The position numbers and the translations under genes are program-made. Below are positions 33,772-43,868 of a stretch of DNA of 64,000 bases, one piece after another. Source of the DNA: Geobacter sp. AOG1 (GTDB lineage: Bacteria > Desulfobacterota > Desulfuromonadia > Geobacterales > Geobacteraceae). The notes beneath the pieces were generated by a model. The model was not told the DNA's origin. It ran no database searches and worked only from the letters and a program-made list of their open reading frames with translations. The first letter of the stretch is position 1. The number at the start of each line of letters is the position of its first letter. The stretch covers positions 434,001-498,000 of the forward strand of contig NZ_BLIZ01000001.1 of assembly GCF_019972315.1 (NCBI RefSeq). Reading direction: 5' to 3'.

Positions 33772-36700
33772 TTATTGCTCTTCGCTCCTCCCCACCCGAT
33801 GCCGCTCCTTCCATGACTGTACCATGAAATATAAAACCGGAATAGTGATCCGGGAAAGAGCCGTGGAGGCTATCTCTCCGCACATCATGGCAAGCGCCAG
33901 CCCCTGGAATATGGGGTCGAAGACGATGACGAAACTCCCCACGACAACGGCAGCCGCCGTCAGCAGCATGGGGCGGAAGCGGACCGCCCCCGCCTCGATG
34001 ATCGCCTCGTCCAACGCCATCCCCTCACGCCGTTTCATCTCGGCAAAGTCGATGAGAATGATGGAGTTCCGGACGATGATCCCCGCAAGGGCGATGAAGC
34101 CGATCATGCTCGTTGCTGTGAAGAACGCCCCCATGATGGCATGACCCGGCAGAATGCCGATAAGGGTGAGGGGAATCGGCGCCATGATCACCAGCGGGGT
34201 GGTAAAATCCTTGAACCAGGCCACCACCAGGATGTAGATGAGAACCATGACCGCCCCGAAGGCAAGTCCCAGGTCACGGAACACCTCGTAGGTTATGTGC
34301 CATTCGCCGTCCCACTTGAGCCCCGGCTTCTCCTCGTTCCAGGGCTGGCGGGAAGCCAGCTGCTCGATCCGGTACCCTCCCGGCAGGGGAATGTTGGCTA
34401 TTTCTTTCTGCATCTTCAGGATGGCATAGACCGGCGCCTCGATCACCCCGGCCACGTCGCCGGTGACGTAGACCACGCTTTTCAGGTTCTTCCGATAGAG
34501 TGACTTCTCTTCGTTACCACTCGTTACCCGCACCAGCTCGGAGAGGGGAACATTACCCCTTGCTCCCGGTACGTAGATGGAGGAAAGGCTCGCCACGGAG
34601 CTTCGGTCCGCCACGGGAAGACGCAGGTTGATGGCGACCGGCTCCTTTTCGTGGGGGACGTGGAGAAGCCCCGCGTTCTCCCCTTCCAGGGCGATGTGCA
34701 GCGTCTTCACCACGTCGGTGGTGTCGATGCCGGCGAGGGCCGCCTTCTCCTTGTTCACGGTAAAGGTATATTTGGTCTGATCATCCTCCCGGTACCAGTC
34801 CACGTCCACCACACCGGCGGTCTTGCTGAAGATTCCCTTGACCTGGCGGGCGATATCTGCCCGGGTTGCGTCATCCGGGCCGTAGACCTCGGCAACCAGC
34901 GTGGAAAGAACCGGCGGACCGGGAGGAATCTCTGCCACCTTGAGCCGCGCCCCGTACTTGTCGGCAATGGCTTTCAGTTGCGGCCGTATCCGGCGGGCGA
35001 TGTCATGGGACTGGGCCTTCCGCTCTTCCTTGCGGAGCAGATTGACCTGGATGTCCGCCACGTTGGGCCCCGTGCGCAGGTAGTAGTGGCGCACCAGACC
35101 GTTAAAGTTGAAAGGGGCGCTTGTCCCCGCGTACGTCTGGAAATCGGTCACTTCCGGAACCTTGCGCAGGGAATCCCCCAGCTCCGCCATCAGTCGCGCC
35201 GTCTCCTCCAGGGTGCTGCCGTCGGGGGTATCGACGATCACCTGCAGCTCATTCTTGTTGTCGAAGGGAAGCATCTTGACCGTCACGAGCTTGAAATAGA
35301 TGAGGGAGCAGGAAAGGAGGAGAAGCACCACAACTCCGGCCAGGAAGCCGTTCCGGACCGGCTTCCTGTGGAGAAGCGCTCCCATGACCCGGCGGTAGAA
35401 AATCGTCAGCCTGGACTCCTCCGGCTCGGCGGTGGAACCGAAATGGGACTCTCCCTTCATGAAGCGATAGGCATAATAGGGGGTCACGATGAAGGCGATG
35501 AGGAGCGAAAAGAGCATGGCCATGCTCGCCCCCACCGGAATCGGCCGCATGTAGGGACCCATCAGCCCGCCGACGAATCCCATGGGGAGGATCGAGGCGA
35601 TAACCGCAAAGGTGGCGAGCACCGTCGGATTGCCGATCTCGTCCACGGCCCGGATGGCCGCATCCAGTGGTTTCAGGCGGGTTGTGGTGAAGTAGCGATG
35701 GATGTTCTCCACCACCACGATGGCATCGTCCACCAGTATGCCGATGGAAAAAATCAGGGCGAACAGGGTGATACGGTTGAGCGTATAGCCGATGAGATAG
35801 AAGACCAGCATGGTCAGGGCCAGGGTGACCGGAATGGCGATAGCCGCCACGGCGCCTGCGCGCCATCCCATGAAGATTGCGATCAGGATGGTGACCGAGA
35901 TGGCCGCCAGGAACATGTGGAAGAGGAGCTCGTTGTTCTTGTCCCGGGCCGTCTCACCATAATTGCGGGTCACCGTCACCTGCACATCGGAAGGGATCAC
36001 CTTCCCCTTCAGGTTCTCCACCCGCTTGAGCAGGTCCTCCGCAACCCAGGTGGCATTGGCCCCTTTCCGCTTGGCAACGGAGACGGTAACGGCGGGATAA
36101 TCGGTGGTTCTATTATAGGACTCATAGGACCCATGGGACCTATATGTCTTATCAACTGCACCTAAACCAAAGAAGACGTAGTCCTTCGGTTCCGCCGCCC
36201 CGTCAGTCACCGAAGCCACATCGGCAAGATAGACCGGCTTGCCGGCTGCAACACCCACAACCAGCCGCCTTACCGCATCAACGTCGCCGAGCAGGTCACC
36301 GGTCTCCACCAGGTACTGCCGGTTGCCGGTTGCCATGCTGCCAGTCTGGAGCGCCGCATTACCCTTCTGCAACGCTCCCATTACCTGCAGGGGGGAGAGC
36401 TGCCGGGCCGCCAGCCGCCCCGCATCGAGCTGGACCCGTACCTGCCGCGGGAGTCCTCCCTTGATCTCCGTTTCTGCCACCTCGGGACTCTTCTTCAGAT
36501 CGTCGCACACTTCGCGGGCGATACGGCGGAGCATATGGTGGTCATACCGCTCGGACCAGAGCGTGAGCGCAAGGATCGGCACGTCGTCGATGGTCTTGGG
36601 GACCACCAGTGGCTCGCCCGCCCCGGGAGGAAGGAGCTTGCGATTGCTCATGATCTGGTTGTAAACCTTGACGAGCGACTCCTCAGTGTTCTGGCCCACA

Positions 36701-37005
36701 AGATAGCGAACCGTCACGACACCGAGGCCGGGGCGACTCATGGAATAGACGTACTCGACCCCCTTGATTTCCCACATCTTGCATTCGAACGGCTTGACGA
36801 CCCGTTCCTCCACTTCTTTCGGCGATGCACCGGGGAAGGGGAGGTAGATGTCGATCATCGGCACCTTGATCTGAGGCTCCTCCTCACGTGGGGTCACCTT
36901 GACCGCAAAGACGCCGAGGAGCAGCGATGCCGCAACGATGAGGGGGGTCAACTTGGAATTTATGAAGGCGCGGGCAATCCTGCCGGCAATACCGAGGTTA
37001 TCCAT
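33772..37005 (-). CDS. RND-family efflux pump inner-membrane permease
   Basis: 1077 residues, the full length of RND pumps. There are about 12 membrane helices in two repeats with large periplasmic loops. The first helix is preceded by [18 protein letters not shown], helix 4 carries [18 protein letters not shown] with the proton-relay aspartates, and the second half has [18 protein letters not shown]. Around residues 285-300 the tripeptide-repeat stretch [13 protein letters not shown] interrupts an otherwise conserved segment and is encoded by a 9-bp repeat. The family resembles putative multidrug or metal exporters; the substrate is unknown. Confidence 0.9.
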   Translation of the reverse strand: MDNLGIAGRIARAFINSKLTPLIVAASLLLGVFAVKVTPREEEPQIKVPMIDIYLPFPGASPKEVEERVVKPFECKMWEIKGVEYVYSMSRPGLGVVTVRYLVGQNTEESLVKVYNQIMSNRKLLPPGAGEPLVVPKTIDDVPILALTLWSERYDHHMLRRIAREVCDDLKKSPEVAETEIKGGLPRQVRVQLDAGRLAARQLSPLQVMGALQKGNAALQTGSMATGNRQYLVETGDLLGDVDAVRRLVVGVAAGKPVYLADVASVTDGAAEPKDYVFFGLGAVDKTYRSHGSYESYNRTTDYPAVTVSVAKRKGANATWVAEDLLKRVENLKGKVIPSDVQVTVTRNYGETARDKNNELLFHMFLAAISVTILIAIFMGWRAGAVAAIAIPVTLALTMLVFYLIGYTLNRITLFALIFSIGILVDDAIVVVENIHRYFTTTRLKPLDAAIRAVDEIGNPTVLATFAVIASILPMGFVGGLMGPYMRPIPVGASMAMLFSLLIAFIVTPYYAYRFMKGESHFGSTAEPEESRLTIFYRRVMGALLHRKPVRNGFLAGVVVLLLLSCSLIYFKLVTVKMLPFDNKNELQVIVDTPDGSTLEETARLMAELGDSLRKVPEVTDFQTYAGTSAPFNFNGLVRHYYLRTGPNVADIQVNLLRKEERKAQSHDIARRIRPQLKAIADKYGARLKVAEIPPGPPVLSTLVAEVYGPDDATRADIARQVKGIFSKTAGVVDVDWYREDDQTKYTFTVNKEKAALAGIDTTDVVKTLHIALEGENAGLLHVPHEKEPVAINLRLPVADRSSVASLSSIYVPGARGNVPLSELVRVTSGNEEKSLYRKNLKSVVYVTGDVAGVIEAPVYAILKMQKEIANIPLPGGYRIEQLASRQPWNEEKPGLKWDGEWHITYEVFRDLGLAFGAVMVLIYILVVAWFKDFTTPLVIMAPIPLTLIGILPGHAIMGAFFTATSMIGFIALAGIIVRNSIILIDFAEMKRREGMALDEAIIEAGAVRFRPMLLTAAAVVVGSFVIVFDPIFQGLALAMMCGEIASTALSRITIPVLYFMVQSWKERHRVGRSEEQ
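36113..36149. repeat. 9-bp tandem repeat inside the RND pump gene
   Basis: ATAGGACTC, ATAGGACCC, ATGGGACCT and a diverged ATATGTCTT follow one another. In the pump's frame they give RSH, GSY and ESY tripeptides, so the reading frame is kept. Confidence 0.75.
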
Positions 37006-37066
37006 TTACATCGTCTCCAAAGATCAGTCAAAATCTGCCACAGAGAAAAACCTAACAGACAAATTA

Positions 37067-37165
37067 ACAGGGATATTCAGGATATACAGGATTAAAGGCT
37101 ATTCGATTAACTTTAAAACAACAATAGATTTCAGCTATTATCCTGATCATCCTGAATATCCCTGT
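37067..37165. repeat. ORF-less inverted-repeat pair related to the GxxExxY element
   Basis: Left arm 37067-37092 begins ACAGGGATATTCAGGATATA; right arm 37140-37165 begins ATCCTGATCATCCTGAATAT and is its near-perfect reverse complement. The 47 bp between hold no gene. It sits in the 215-bp gap between the adaptor and RND genes. Confidence 0.8.
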
Positions 37166-37220
37166 AAAACGTTTTTGCTCTTGATGTCCTCGCATCTCAG
37201 TATCTCTGTGGAAGGTTTTC

Positions 37221-38336
37221 TTATTCGAGCCGTGCCCCGTCCATCACCTTCTCCACGCCGCCGGTGACGACCTGTTCTCCGGCAGTGAGCCCGGAGAGGA
37301 CTTCCATCCGGTCGCCATACGACTTGCCGGTCTTGACCAGCCGCATCCGGACGGTTTTATCTTTCCCCACCACCCAGATCGACGTGAGGGCACCATGATC
37401 GACAATGGCAGCTTTCGGCACCAGTATCCCCGGGTGAGAGCCCGTCGGGAATTCTACCCTGCCATAGGCGCCGGAACGGAGCCCCTTTGCCGAAATATCC
37501 ACCTTGACGGTAAAGGTCCTGCTGGCGGGATCCGAGATCGGCACCACTTCGGCAACCCTTCCGGAGAGAGTTCCGGTAACACCATCGATTGCAACGCTGA
37601 CCTGCTGGCCGGTCCGCACCGAGTCGAGAAGCGATTCTGGCGCAGCAGCCTCCAGCCGGAATCCTCCCTCTCCCTCCACCATGAGAAGAGGGGTGCCGGG
37701 AAAGACCGTCATCCCCACATCCGCCGACTTAGCGGTGACAATGCCGGCAAGAGGGGCGGTAATACGGGTGTAGCCGGCAACGGCACCGGCAGCCCGGGCC
37801 GCCTCGCGAGCCTGGATCAGCCGGGCTTCGGCCCGGGCCAGCCCCTGGGCAGCCACCTCCTGTTCTGTCTGGCGACTATCGAACTCCTGGCGGGTAACCG
37901 CCTGTTCGACGAATAGTTTGTGGTACCGCTCGAAGGTCGCTTCGGCTAGTTGCCTGCGTGCACGGGCCTCCTCCACACCGTGCCGGGCCTCTTCCAGGCC
38001 GGCCTGGGCACTGGCCGCCCCGGAGGTACTCTCCGCCGCGTCAAGGGTCAGAAGGAGCTTTCCCTTTGCAACCCGGTCACCCTCCCTCACCAGCACGGAG
38101 CTGACCGTGCCGGGAATACGGGCGGCAAGGGCAAAGGCGTTCTTTGCCCGGACCGTTCCGACAGCCTCCTGCAGGTCGGCGATCTTTTCCTCCGCCACAG
38201 CCTGGACTGTCACTCCCTGTATCACCTGCGGGGCAGCCTTCACCGCCTCTTCCTTCCCCTTGCCGCCGCAGCCGGCAAAACCGAGCACGGCAACCGTCGT
38301 CAGCGAAACGGCCATCAGCGCCGCAGTTCCTTTCAT
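37221..38336 (-). CDS. RND efflux periplasmic adaptor lipoprotein
   Basis: 371 residues. A signal peptide ends in a lipobox with Cys23 (LGFAGC). A biotinyl-lipoyl-like segment (AVGTVRAKNAFALAARIPGTV, VREGDRVAKGKLLLTLD), an alpha-helical hairpin and beta-barrel domains follow in the order of membrane fusion proteins, ending in VTGGVEKVMDGARLE. It links the RND pump to the TolC channel. The start overlaps the end of the tolC-like gene by four bases. Confidence 0.9.
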   Translation of the reverse strand: MKGTAALMAVSLTTVAVLGFAGCGGKGKEEAVKAAPQVIQGVTVQAVAEEKIADLQEAVGTVRAKNAFALAARIPGTVSSVLVREGDRVAKGKLLLTLDAAESTSGAASAQAGLEEARHGVEEARARRQLAEATFERYHKLFVEQAVTRQEFDSRQTEQEVAAQGLARAEARLIQAREAARAAGAVAGYTRITAPLAGIVTAKSADVGMTVFPGTPLLMVEGEGGFRLEAAAPESLLDSVRTGQQVSVAIDGVTGTLSGRVAEVVPISDPASRTFTVKVDISAKGLRSGAYGRVEFPTGSHPGILVPKAAIVDHGALTSIWVVGKDKTVRMRLVKTGKSYGDRMEVLSGLTAGEQVVTGGVEKVMDGARLE

Positions 38337-39673
38337 TGCGCAACCTCCTTGAGGAATATTCCCGCTGCGTGGTAAAGCCGGGCCGTAGCCAGGGCATAAC
38401 CGCTTTCCGTGTCCACCAGCTGCACCCTCGTCCGGTTCAGGGCTGTCTGGGCATCGAGAAGCTCTACCGACGTGGCAAGGGCATTTTCGTATCGGCGGCT
38501 GACCAGACGTACGGTCTCCTCCGCATCGAGCACGGTATGGCGGGCGACTTCAAGCCGTTTACCCGTCTCCTCCCTGCGCAGATAGGCCTCCTGCACCTGG
38601 AGGGCAACTTCCTTACGGTAGTTTTCAAGATATTCGGCCGTTGCGCTCAGCTGCATCTGGGCCCGGCCGACCTCGTTGTACCTCCGCATGCCGTCGAACA
38701 GGTCCCAGCGAAGATTCGCAGCAACCACCCAGGAATCATTGTCCCGGCCGAACGGGACATCATGGTCGTTCAGCTGGTAGGTGGCACTTCCGTAAACCGT
38801 GGGGAGATAGGCGCTCCGCGCCATCCCCACCGCCGCTGACGCCTTCTCAGTCCCGCTTTCCAGTTCCTTCAGATCCGGACGGGTCGCGAGCGCCTCCTGG
38901 ACCAGTTCCTGACTGGTGTATTTCAGCACGGGTGCGCCGAGCTCTTCGGTCGTATCGATGGTTTCTCCCGTTTCCATCCCTGTTGCCTGGGCCAGCCGCA
39001 GTTTTCCGAGAAGGACGTTATTGCCGGCCGTTATCTGCTGCTGCTCCATCTCCGACAGGAACGTACGGGTCCGCAGTTCGTCGGACTTCAGGCCGACACC
39101 GGCAGCGGTACGAACCTGGGCCAGCCGCTGGTGCTCCCGGGCATCCCTGACCGCCTGGTCTGCAACCGCAAGACTCGCCTTCGCCTTCTGCACCTCCAGG
39201 TAGGCGCCATACACCAGAAAAGCAACGTCCTGCCGGCGGCGTTCCAGGGTAAACGAGCGGGAAGCGTCTTCGGCACGGGCCATATCGAGGGCGCGACCGA
39301 TGCGAAAATCCAGAAGCGGTTGTTCCAGAGTAAAAGCAGTGCGGAAATCACGGTAACTCCCCGGATTGTTCAGGTTGTTGATGAGGAAGTCACGATCGGT
39401 GAAACGGCCCTCGTCCAGTTTCATCATGAAGGTGCGGGTCGGTGAGTTGGTTACCGCAGCTGTCTCCTCCAGGTAAACACGGGGGAGATAGGCGCCGCGA
39501 CTGATCGACACGCTTCGGTCGGCCGCCTTTCGCTCATAGAGAGCAGCCTTGAGGAGATGGTTCTTTTCCAGGGCCAACCGAATCGATTCATCTAGCCCCA
39601 GCCGACCACTTTCCGCAAATGCTCCACACGGAAGTATCAATACCAGCCATATACCTGCGCATATATTCTTCAC
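38333..39673 (-). CDS. TolC-family outer-membrane efflux protein
   Basis: 446 residues from the GTG at 39673 (MKNICAGIWLVLILPCGAFA), chosen because GGGGG lies upstream and it gives a clean signal peptide; a GTG at 39688 is possible. The mature protein has two OEP repeats: LGLDESIRLALEKNH near the start and YTSQELVQEALATRPDLKEL in the second half, with long coiled coils. It forms the outer-membrane exit duct and is the first gene of the efflux operon. Confidence 0.9.
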   Translation of the reverse strand: MKNICAGIWLVLILPCGAFAESGRLGLDESIRLALEKNHLLKAALYERKAADRSVSISRGAYLPRVYLEETAAVTNSPTRTFMMKLDEGRFTDRDFLINNLNNPGSYRDFRTAFTLEQPLLDFRIGRALDMARAEDASRSFTLERRRQDVAFLVYGAYLEVQKAKASLAVADQAVRDAREHQRLAQVRTAAGVGLKSDELRTRTFLSEMEQQQITAGNNVLLGKLRLAQATGMETGETIDTTEELGAPVLKYTSQELVQEALATRPDLKELESGTEKASAAVGMARSAYLPTVYGSATYQLNDHDVPFGRDNDSWVVAANLRWDLFDGMRRYNEVGRAQMQLSATAEYLENYRKEVALQVQEAYLRREETGKRLEVARHTVLDAEETVRLVSRRYENALATSVELLDAQTALNRTRVQLVDTESGYALATARLYHAAGIFLKEVAQ

Positions 39674-39716
39674 GATCAAATCCCCCACAGCAAAGCGCCT
39701 AATACATATTGTTTTT

Positions 39717-39745
39717 TATATATATAACAAACACCATATTGTCAA
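39717..39745 (-). promoter_or_regulatory. Probable sigma70 promoter of the efflux operon
   Basis: On the minus strand TTGACA (39745-39740) and TATATA (39722-39717) are separated by 17 bp, about 45 bp upstream of the tolC-like start codon, in an AT-rich stretch unlike its surroundings. Confidence 0.7.
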
Positions 39746-39887
39746 GTCAAATTATACCGTTATTTATCCTCCACTGCAGCCATATAATGAATATTCGTTC
39801 ATATCATTCTCGCTGCCCAAGGGGAAATGGATTGACAAACCGGGGGGTGCCCCCTTAGACTTGTGACTCTTTCGTGACGAGGTGGCG

Positions 39888-40370
39888 ATGCTGGACAAGG
39901 AAAAATGGAAAAAGCGCTTCAAGGATATCCTCTCCCTCGATAGTCATCCCGCCCATATAGCCGCCGGCTTTGCGGTGGGAGTTTTCATCAGTTTCACCCC
40001 GTTTTTCGCCTTCCACACCGCCATGGCCATTGCGCTCGCCTTCGTCTTCCGCCTCAACAAGCTCACCTGCATCACCGGCGCCTGGGTAAACACCCCCTTT
40101 ACCGTTTTTCCGGTGCTGGCAATCAGCTACAAACTAGGGCGCGTTCTGCGCGGCCTCCCTCCCAAGGAGTTGCACCTGAAGAGCCTGGAGTGGCAGCACA
40201 TGAAGGGATACGCAGCATCCCTGCTCCTCGGCACCTCCATACTCGGCTTCATCGCCGCCATCATTGCCTACTTTCTCTGTTATTACCTGGTGATCCGGTT
40301 CCGGCAGAAGGACGAAGCCCTGGCGGAATTGACGGACGAAATGGAAGAGACGGGGGAAGAGCTGGAGTAA
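39888..40370 (+). CDS. DUF2062 membrane protein
   Basis: 160 residues from the ATG at 39888 with GAGG upstream. PAHIAAGFAVGVFISFTPFF is the DUF2062 signature, followed by two or three further membrane segments and an acidic coiled tail. The function is unknown. It is transcribed away from the efflux operon and ends at a strong terminator. Confidence 0.85.
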   Translation: MLDKEKWKKRFKDILSLDSHPAHIAAGFAVGVFISFTPFFAFHTAMAIALAFVFRLNKLTCITGAWVNTPFTVFPVLAISYKLGRVLRGLPPKELHLKSLEWQHMKGYAASLLLGTSILGFIAAIIAYFLCYYLVIRFRQKDEALAELTDEMEETGEELE

Positions 40371-40399
40371 AGGGATAGACTGTAGGGAGATACAAAGAA

Positions 40400-40427
40400 G
40401 GGGCGGTCATCAATGACCGCCCCTTTT
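40400..40427. terminator. Bidirectional intrinsic terminator
   Basis: GGGGCGGTCA/TGACCGCCCC, a perfect 10-bp stem with a 4-base loop, flanked by AAGAA on one side and TTTT on the other. It lies between the convergent DUF2062 and Pit genes. Confidence 0.88.
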
Positions 40428-40449
40428 GCGTTGATAAACCGTCGAGGTA

Positions 40450-41451
40450 CTATTTGCCGAGGGTGGGACTCATGATCATGTAGGCCATGTAAGCCACCGC
40501 AGCCGAGGCGGGGATGGTGAGTATCCATGCCCAGAGGATGCGGTAGGCAACGTTCCAGTTGACGGCGGTGATCCGCTTGGAGAGGCCGACGCCGAGGATG
40601 CTGGAGGTGATGACGTGGGTGGTGCTCGTCGGCATCCCGAGGGCGGACGCCCCGAGAATGACGCCGGCTGATGCGGTCTCGACACAGAAGCCGTGCACCG
40701 GCTGGAGTTTGACGAAATCCCGTCCGACGGTCTTGATGATCCGCCAGCCGCCGGCAGCGGTGCCTAACGCCATGGAAATCGCGCAGGCCATCTTTACCCA
40801 GGTCGGCACATCGAAACTGGGCAGCATGCCGTAGCTGACCAGGGCCATGGTGATCACCCCCATGGATTTTTGCGCATCGGCGGTGCCATGGGAAAAAGCC
40901 ATGAACCCCGCAGATATGATCTGCAGTTTCCGGAACCCCTTGTTGAGGCCATAGGGAGGGCTGTTGCGAAACAGTTGCATCATGATCAGCATGAAGATAT
41001 ATCCGATGATCGTGCCAAGGATGGGGGATATGACCAGTGCAAGGAGGATTTTATTCAGGCCGCCCCAATGGAGCGCCGCCATCCCGGCATGGGCGGTAAC
41101 CGCCCCCATGAGTCCGCCGATGATGGCGTGGGAAGAGGAGGAGGGAAGGCCGTAGTACCAGGTGATGATATCCCAGATGATCGCACCCACGACCCCCGCC
41201 AACACCACCATCTGGGTGACGTTGCTCGCATCGACGATCCCCTTGCCGATGGTGGATGCCACTTTGGTGGAGATCATGGCCCCGGCGAAGTTCAAGACGG
41301 CGGCCATTAAGATCGCCCATTTAACCGACAGCGCCCGGGTCGAAACGCAGGTAGCAATGGCATTGGCGGTATCATGGAAACCATTGATGTAATCGAAGAT
41401 GAGCGCCACGGCGATCACGAGGATCAGCATGACGAGGGTGACATCAAGCAT
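40450..41451 (-). CDS. Pit-family inorganic phosphate transporter
   Basis: 333 residues with about ten membrane segments and the two inverted PHO4 signatures: FDYINGFHDTANAIAT at the N-terminus and MAFSHGTADAQKSMGVI near residue 195. It is a low-affinity phosphate or metal-phosphate symporter. Its start overlaps the DUF47 gene by eight bases. Confidence 0.92.
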   Translation of the reverse strand: MLDVTLVMLILVIAVALIFDYINGFHDTANAIATCVSTRALSVKWAILMAAVLNFAGAMISTKVASTIGKGIVDASNVTQMVVLAGVVGAIIWDIITWYYGLPSSSSHAIIGGLMGAVTAHAGMAALHWGGLNKILLALVISPILGTIIGYIFMLIMMQLFRNSPPYGLNKGFRKLQIISAGFMAFSHGTADAQKSMGVITMALVSYGMLPSFDVPTWVKMACAISMALGTAAGGWRIIKTVGRDFVKLQPVHGFCVETASAGVILGASALGMPTSTTHVITSSILGVGLSKRITAVNWNVAYRILWAWILTIPASAAVAYMAYMIMSPTLGK

Positions 41452-42061
41452 TTTTTACCACCACGCTTTCGAGGATGTTGGCGGCGTCTTCACACTTGTC
41501 GGTGGCCCGCTCGAGGGTCTCGTAGATTTCCTTCCATTTGATGAGCTGGATGGGGTCCTTCTCCTCGTCGAACAGCCTGCTGACAGCCTCGCGACAGACG
41601 CGGTCCGCCTCGTTTTCCAGGGCGTTAACCTCGACACAGCATTCGCTGATGTGCTCCAGTTTTCCTCCCAGGAGGGAAACCCCCTTCTCCAGAGTCTGGC
41701 AGGACTTGAGGATGATGAACGCCAACTCCTTGGCTTCCGGGGTCGGCTTTTCCACGTTGTACATCACGACTCGCTGGGCCGAGGCGTCGATCAGGTCGAG
41801 GATATCGTCGAGGGCGCCTGAAAGTGCGTAAATATCTTCCCGGTCGAGGGGGGTAACGAAACTCTTGTTCAGCTTCTGGATGATCTCGTGGGTTATGGAG
41901 TCACCCTTGTGCTCCACATCCTTGATCTTGCGCTGGCTCCCTTGGGGATCGGCAAAATTGTCGAGCATGTCCTTCAGTAACTGGGCTCCTTCATTTATAT
42001 TCCGCGTCATATCCTTGAAGAGGACAAAGAATTTTTCTTCCTTTGGTATCAATCCGAACAT
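41444..42061 (-). CDS. DUF47 PhoU-like protein
   Basis: 205 residues from the ATG at 42061 (MFGLIPKEEKFFVLF). It is all-helical with the PhoU-like repeats of the DUF47 family: IKDVEHKGDSITHEIIQKLNK near residue 50 and VNALENEADRVCREAVSRLF near 155, whose acidic residues bind metal in relatives. Genes of this type are regularly paired with pit and are thought to regulate it. Confidence 0.9.
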   Translation of the reverse strand: MFGLIPKEEKFFVLFKDMTRNINEGAQLLKDMLDNFADPQGSQRKIKDVEHKGDSITHEIIQKLNKSFVTPLDREDIYALSGALDDILDLIDASAQRVVMYNVEKPTPEAKELAFIILKSCQTLEKGVSLLGGKLEHISECCVEVNALENEADRVCREAVSRLFDEEKDPIQLIKWKEIYETLERATDKCEDAANILESVVVKNA

Positions 42062-42257
42062 TGCTGCCTCCAGACGACACAGTGTACGAAGCACCGTGCC
42101 GGTTGATTTTAAAAACCTGCCATTCATACCATAAATTTGCCGGTGGTGCCACATTTATGTTACGGAACGATGGAGGAAACGTGGCGGGATTTAACTTGAT
42201 TTTGCCACCCGCATCAACTACTCTTCCAGCCCGATACACACAGGAGGAGATATTCCC

Positions 42258-43073
42258 ATGCACCCGCTCCATGCCGCCGTTCTCGGCGCAATCCAGGGCC
42301 TTACCGAAGTCCTCCCCATCAGCAGTTCCGGCCACCTGATCCTGATCCCCTGGCTCCTCCACTGGCCGGAATCGGGGCTTACCTTCGACGTGGCCCTCCA
42401 TCTCGGAACATTCCTCGCTCTGGCCCTCTATTTCTGGCGGGATATCATCGAACTGGTCTTCAATTTCTTTCGGGGGATCTCTGGGGGGGGTCTGCACACC
42501 GCCTCCAACCGCCTCCCCTTCTATATCATTGCCGGCACCATTCCCGCTGCCATCGCCGGCAAAACCCTGGAAGGCCCCATCGAGGAGATGTTCCGCAGCA
42601 ACCCGGCTCTCATCGCCACCTTCCTCATCGTCTTCGGCCTTGTTCTCGCCTTCAGCGACACCATCGGTGCCAAGCGCTGGAAAATGGACGGCATCACCCT
42701 GCGGGCCGCTCTCATCATCGGCCTTGCCCAGTGCCTCGCCCTCATCCCGGGTGTTTCCCGTTCCGGCATCACCATCACCGCCGCCCTGCTCCTCGGATAC
42801 AACCGTGAGGCCGCGGCCCGCTTTTCATTTCTCCTTTCCCTTCCCATCGTCGCCGGCGCCGGCATCCTCAAAGTAGGTCACCTGGTCAAAACCGGCGTTC
42901 CCGCCGGTGAAATACAGCCTCTCATCATCGGCATCGTCACCTCGACACTCGTCGGCTACGCAAGTGTCGCCTTCCTCCTCCGTTTCGTTCAGAACCGCAC
43001 CCTTTACCCCTTCGTCTGGTACCGGCTGGTCGCCGGGAGCAGTGTACTCGCCTACCTGGCGTTCTTCCATTGA
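42258..43073 (+). CDS. uppP: Undecaprenyl-diphosphatase UppP/BacA
   Basis: 271 residues with about eight membrane segments. The two catalytic signatures are present: QGLTEVLPISSSGHLIL near residue 14 and IPGVSRSGITITAALLLG near 160. It dephosphorylates undecaprenyl diphosphate for cell-wall lipid recycling. AGGAGGAGA lies upstream. The 196-bp gap before it, shared with the divergent DUF47 gene, holds no other feature that I can see. Confidence 0.94.
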   Translation: MHPLHAAVLGAIQGLTEVLPISSSGHLILIPWLLHWPESGLTFDVALHLGTFLALALYFWRDIIELVFNFFRGISGGGLHTASNRLPFYIIAGTIPAAIAGKTLEGPIEEMFRSNPALIATFLIVFGLVLAFSDTIGAKRWKMDGITLRAALIIGLAQCLALIPGVSRSGITITAALLLGYNREAAARFSFLLSLPIVAGAGILKVGHLVKTGVPAGEIQPLIIGIVTSTLVGYASVAFLLRFVQNRTLYPFVWYRLVAGSSVLAYLAFFH

Positions 43074-43173
43074 TCGTTTTTCGGCGGCAGCGCATAAAAA
43101 TATTTTAATACTGTTTTTTTCGTGCTAACCTGCCGACGACTGTTGCAGAACACTGCGGAGCGGGAGGAGATGC

Positions 43174-43860
43174 ATGGCAGGGGGAATCAAGGTGTGGCCC
43201 GAGGCCGAACGGCCGCGGGAAAAGCTTTTGAACCGGGGAGTGGATACCCTGACCGACGCGGAACTCCTGGCCCTCATCCTCCGGACGGGAGATGCCTCTA
43301 CCGGGCAGAGCGCCATCGACCTGGGGCGGCAGTTGCTTCTGGAATTCGGCGACCTGCGCACTCTCGCGTCCGCCGGCGTGGTGGAAATATGCCGGGTCAA
43401 GGGGGCGGGAACGGCCAAGGCGGCATCCATCATTGCGGCCCTTGAACTGGCCAACCGCTGCCAAGGGCGGCGGCTCGCCAACGGGGACCGGTTCACCTCC
43501 CCCCAGCAGGTCTACGAGCACTACAACTTCACCTACCGTGACCGCCGCAAGGAATACTTCCTGGCGTTGCTGCTCGACGGCAAGAACCGGGTGATCCGCG
43601 AAGTCCGCATATCCGAAGGGTCGCTCAACCAGAGCATCGTCCATCCCCGTGAAGTGTTCAATCCTGCGGTGCGGGAATCGGCCGCCGCAATCATCCTCGT
43701 CCACAACCATCCCACCGGCGATCCGGCCCCGAGCCGCGAGGACCGGGAGATCACCCGCCGCCTCAAGGAGGCAGGTGATCTCATGGGGGTCAAGGTCCTC
43801 GACCACATCATCATCGGCGACGGCGCCTTTATCAGCTTCACCAGCGAAGGAATGCTCTGA
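43174..43860 (+). CDS. radC: RadC/JAB-domain DNA repair-associated protein
   Basis: 228 residues. The N-terminal helix-hairpin-helix half (LLNRGVDTLTDAELLALILRTG) is followed by the JAB/MPN metalloprotease-like domain with EVFNPAVRESAAAIILVHNH and PTGDPAPSREDREIT, containing the HxH and Ser-x-x-Asp metal ligands. The biochemical role of RadC is unsettled. GGGAGGAG precedes the start. Confidence 0.92.
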   Translation: MAGGIKVWPEAERPREKLLNRGVDTLTDAELLALILRTGDASTGQSAIDLGRQLLLEFGDLRTLASAGVVEICRVKGAGTAKAASIIAALELANRCQGRRLANGDRFTSPQQVYEHYNFTYRDRRKEYFLALLLDGKNRVIREVRISEGSLNQSIVHPREVFNPAVRESAAAIILVHNHPTGDPAPSREDREITRRLKEAGDLMGVKVLDHIIIGDGAFISFTSEGML

Positions 43861-43868
43861 ATTTAGGA

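Noticed and set aside
34651-36165. Long open frame (about 504 codons) antisense to the RND pump gene
   Set aside because: Composition is Gly/His/Arg-rich without domain structure, and the pump gene on the minus strand is intact over the same span.
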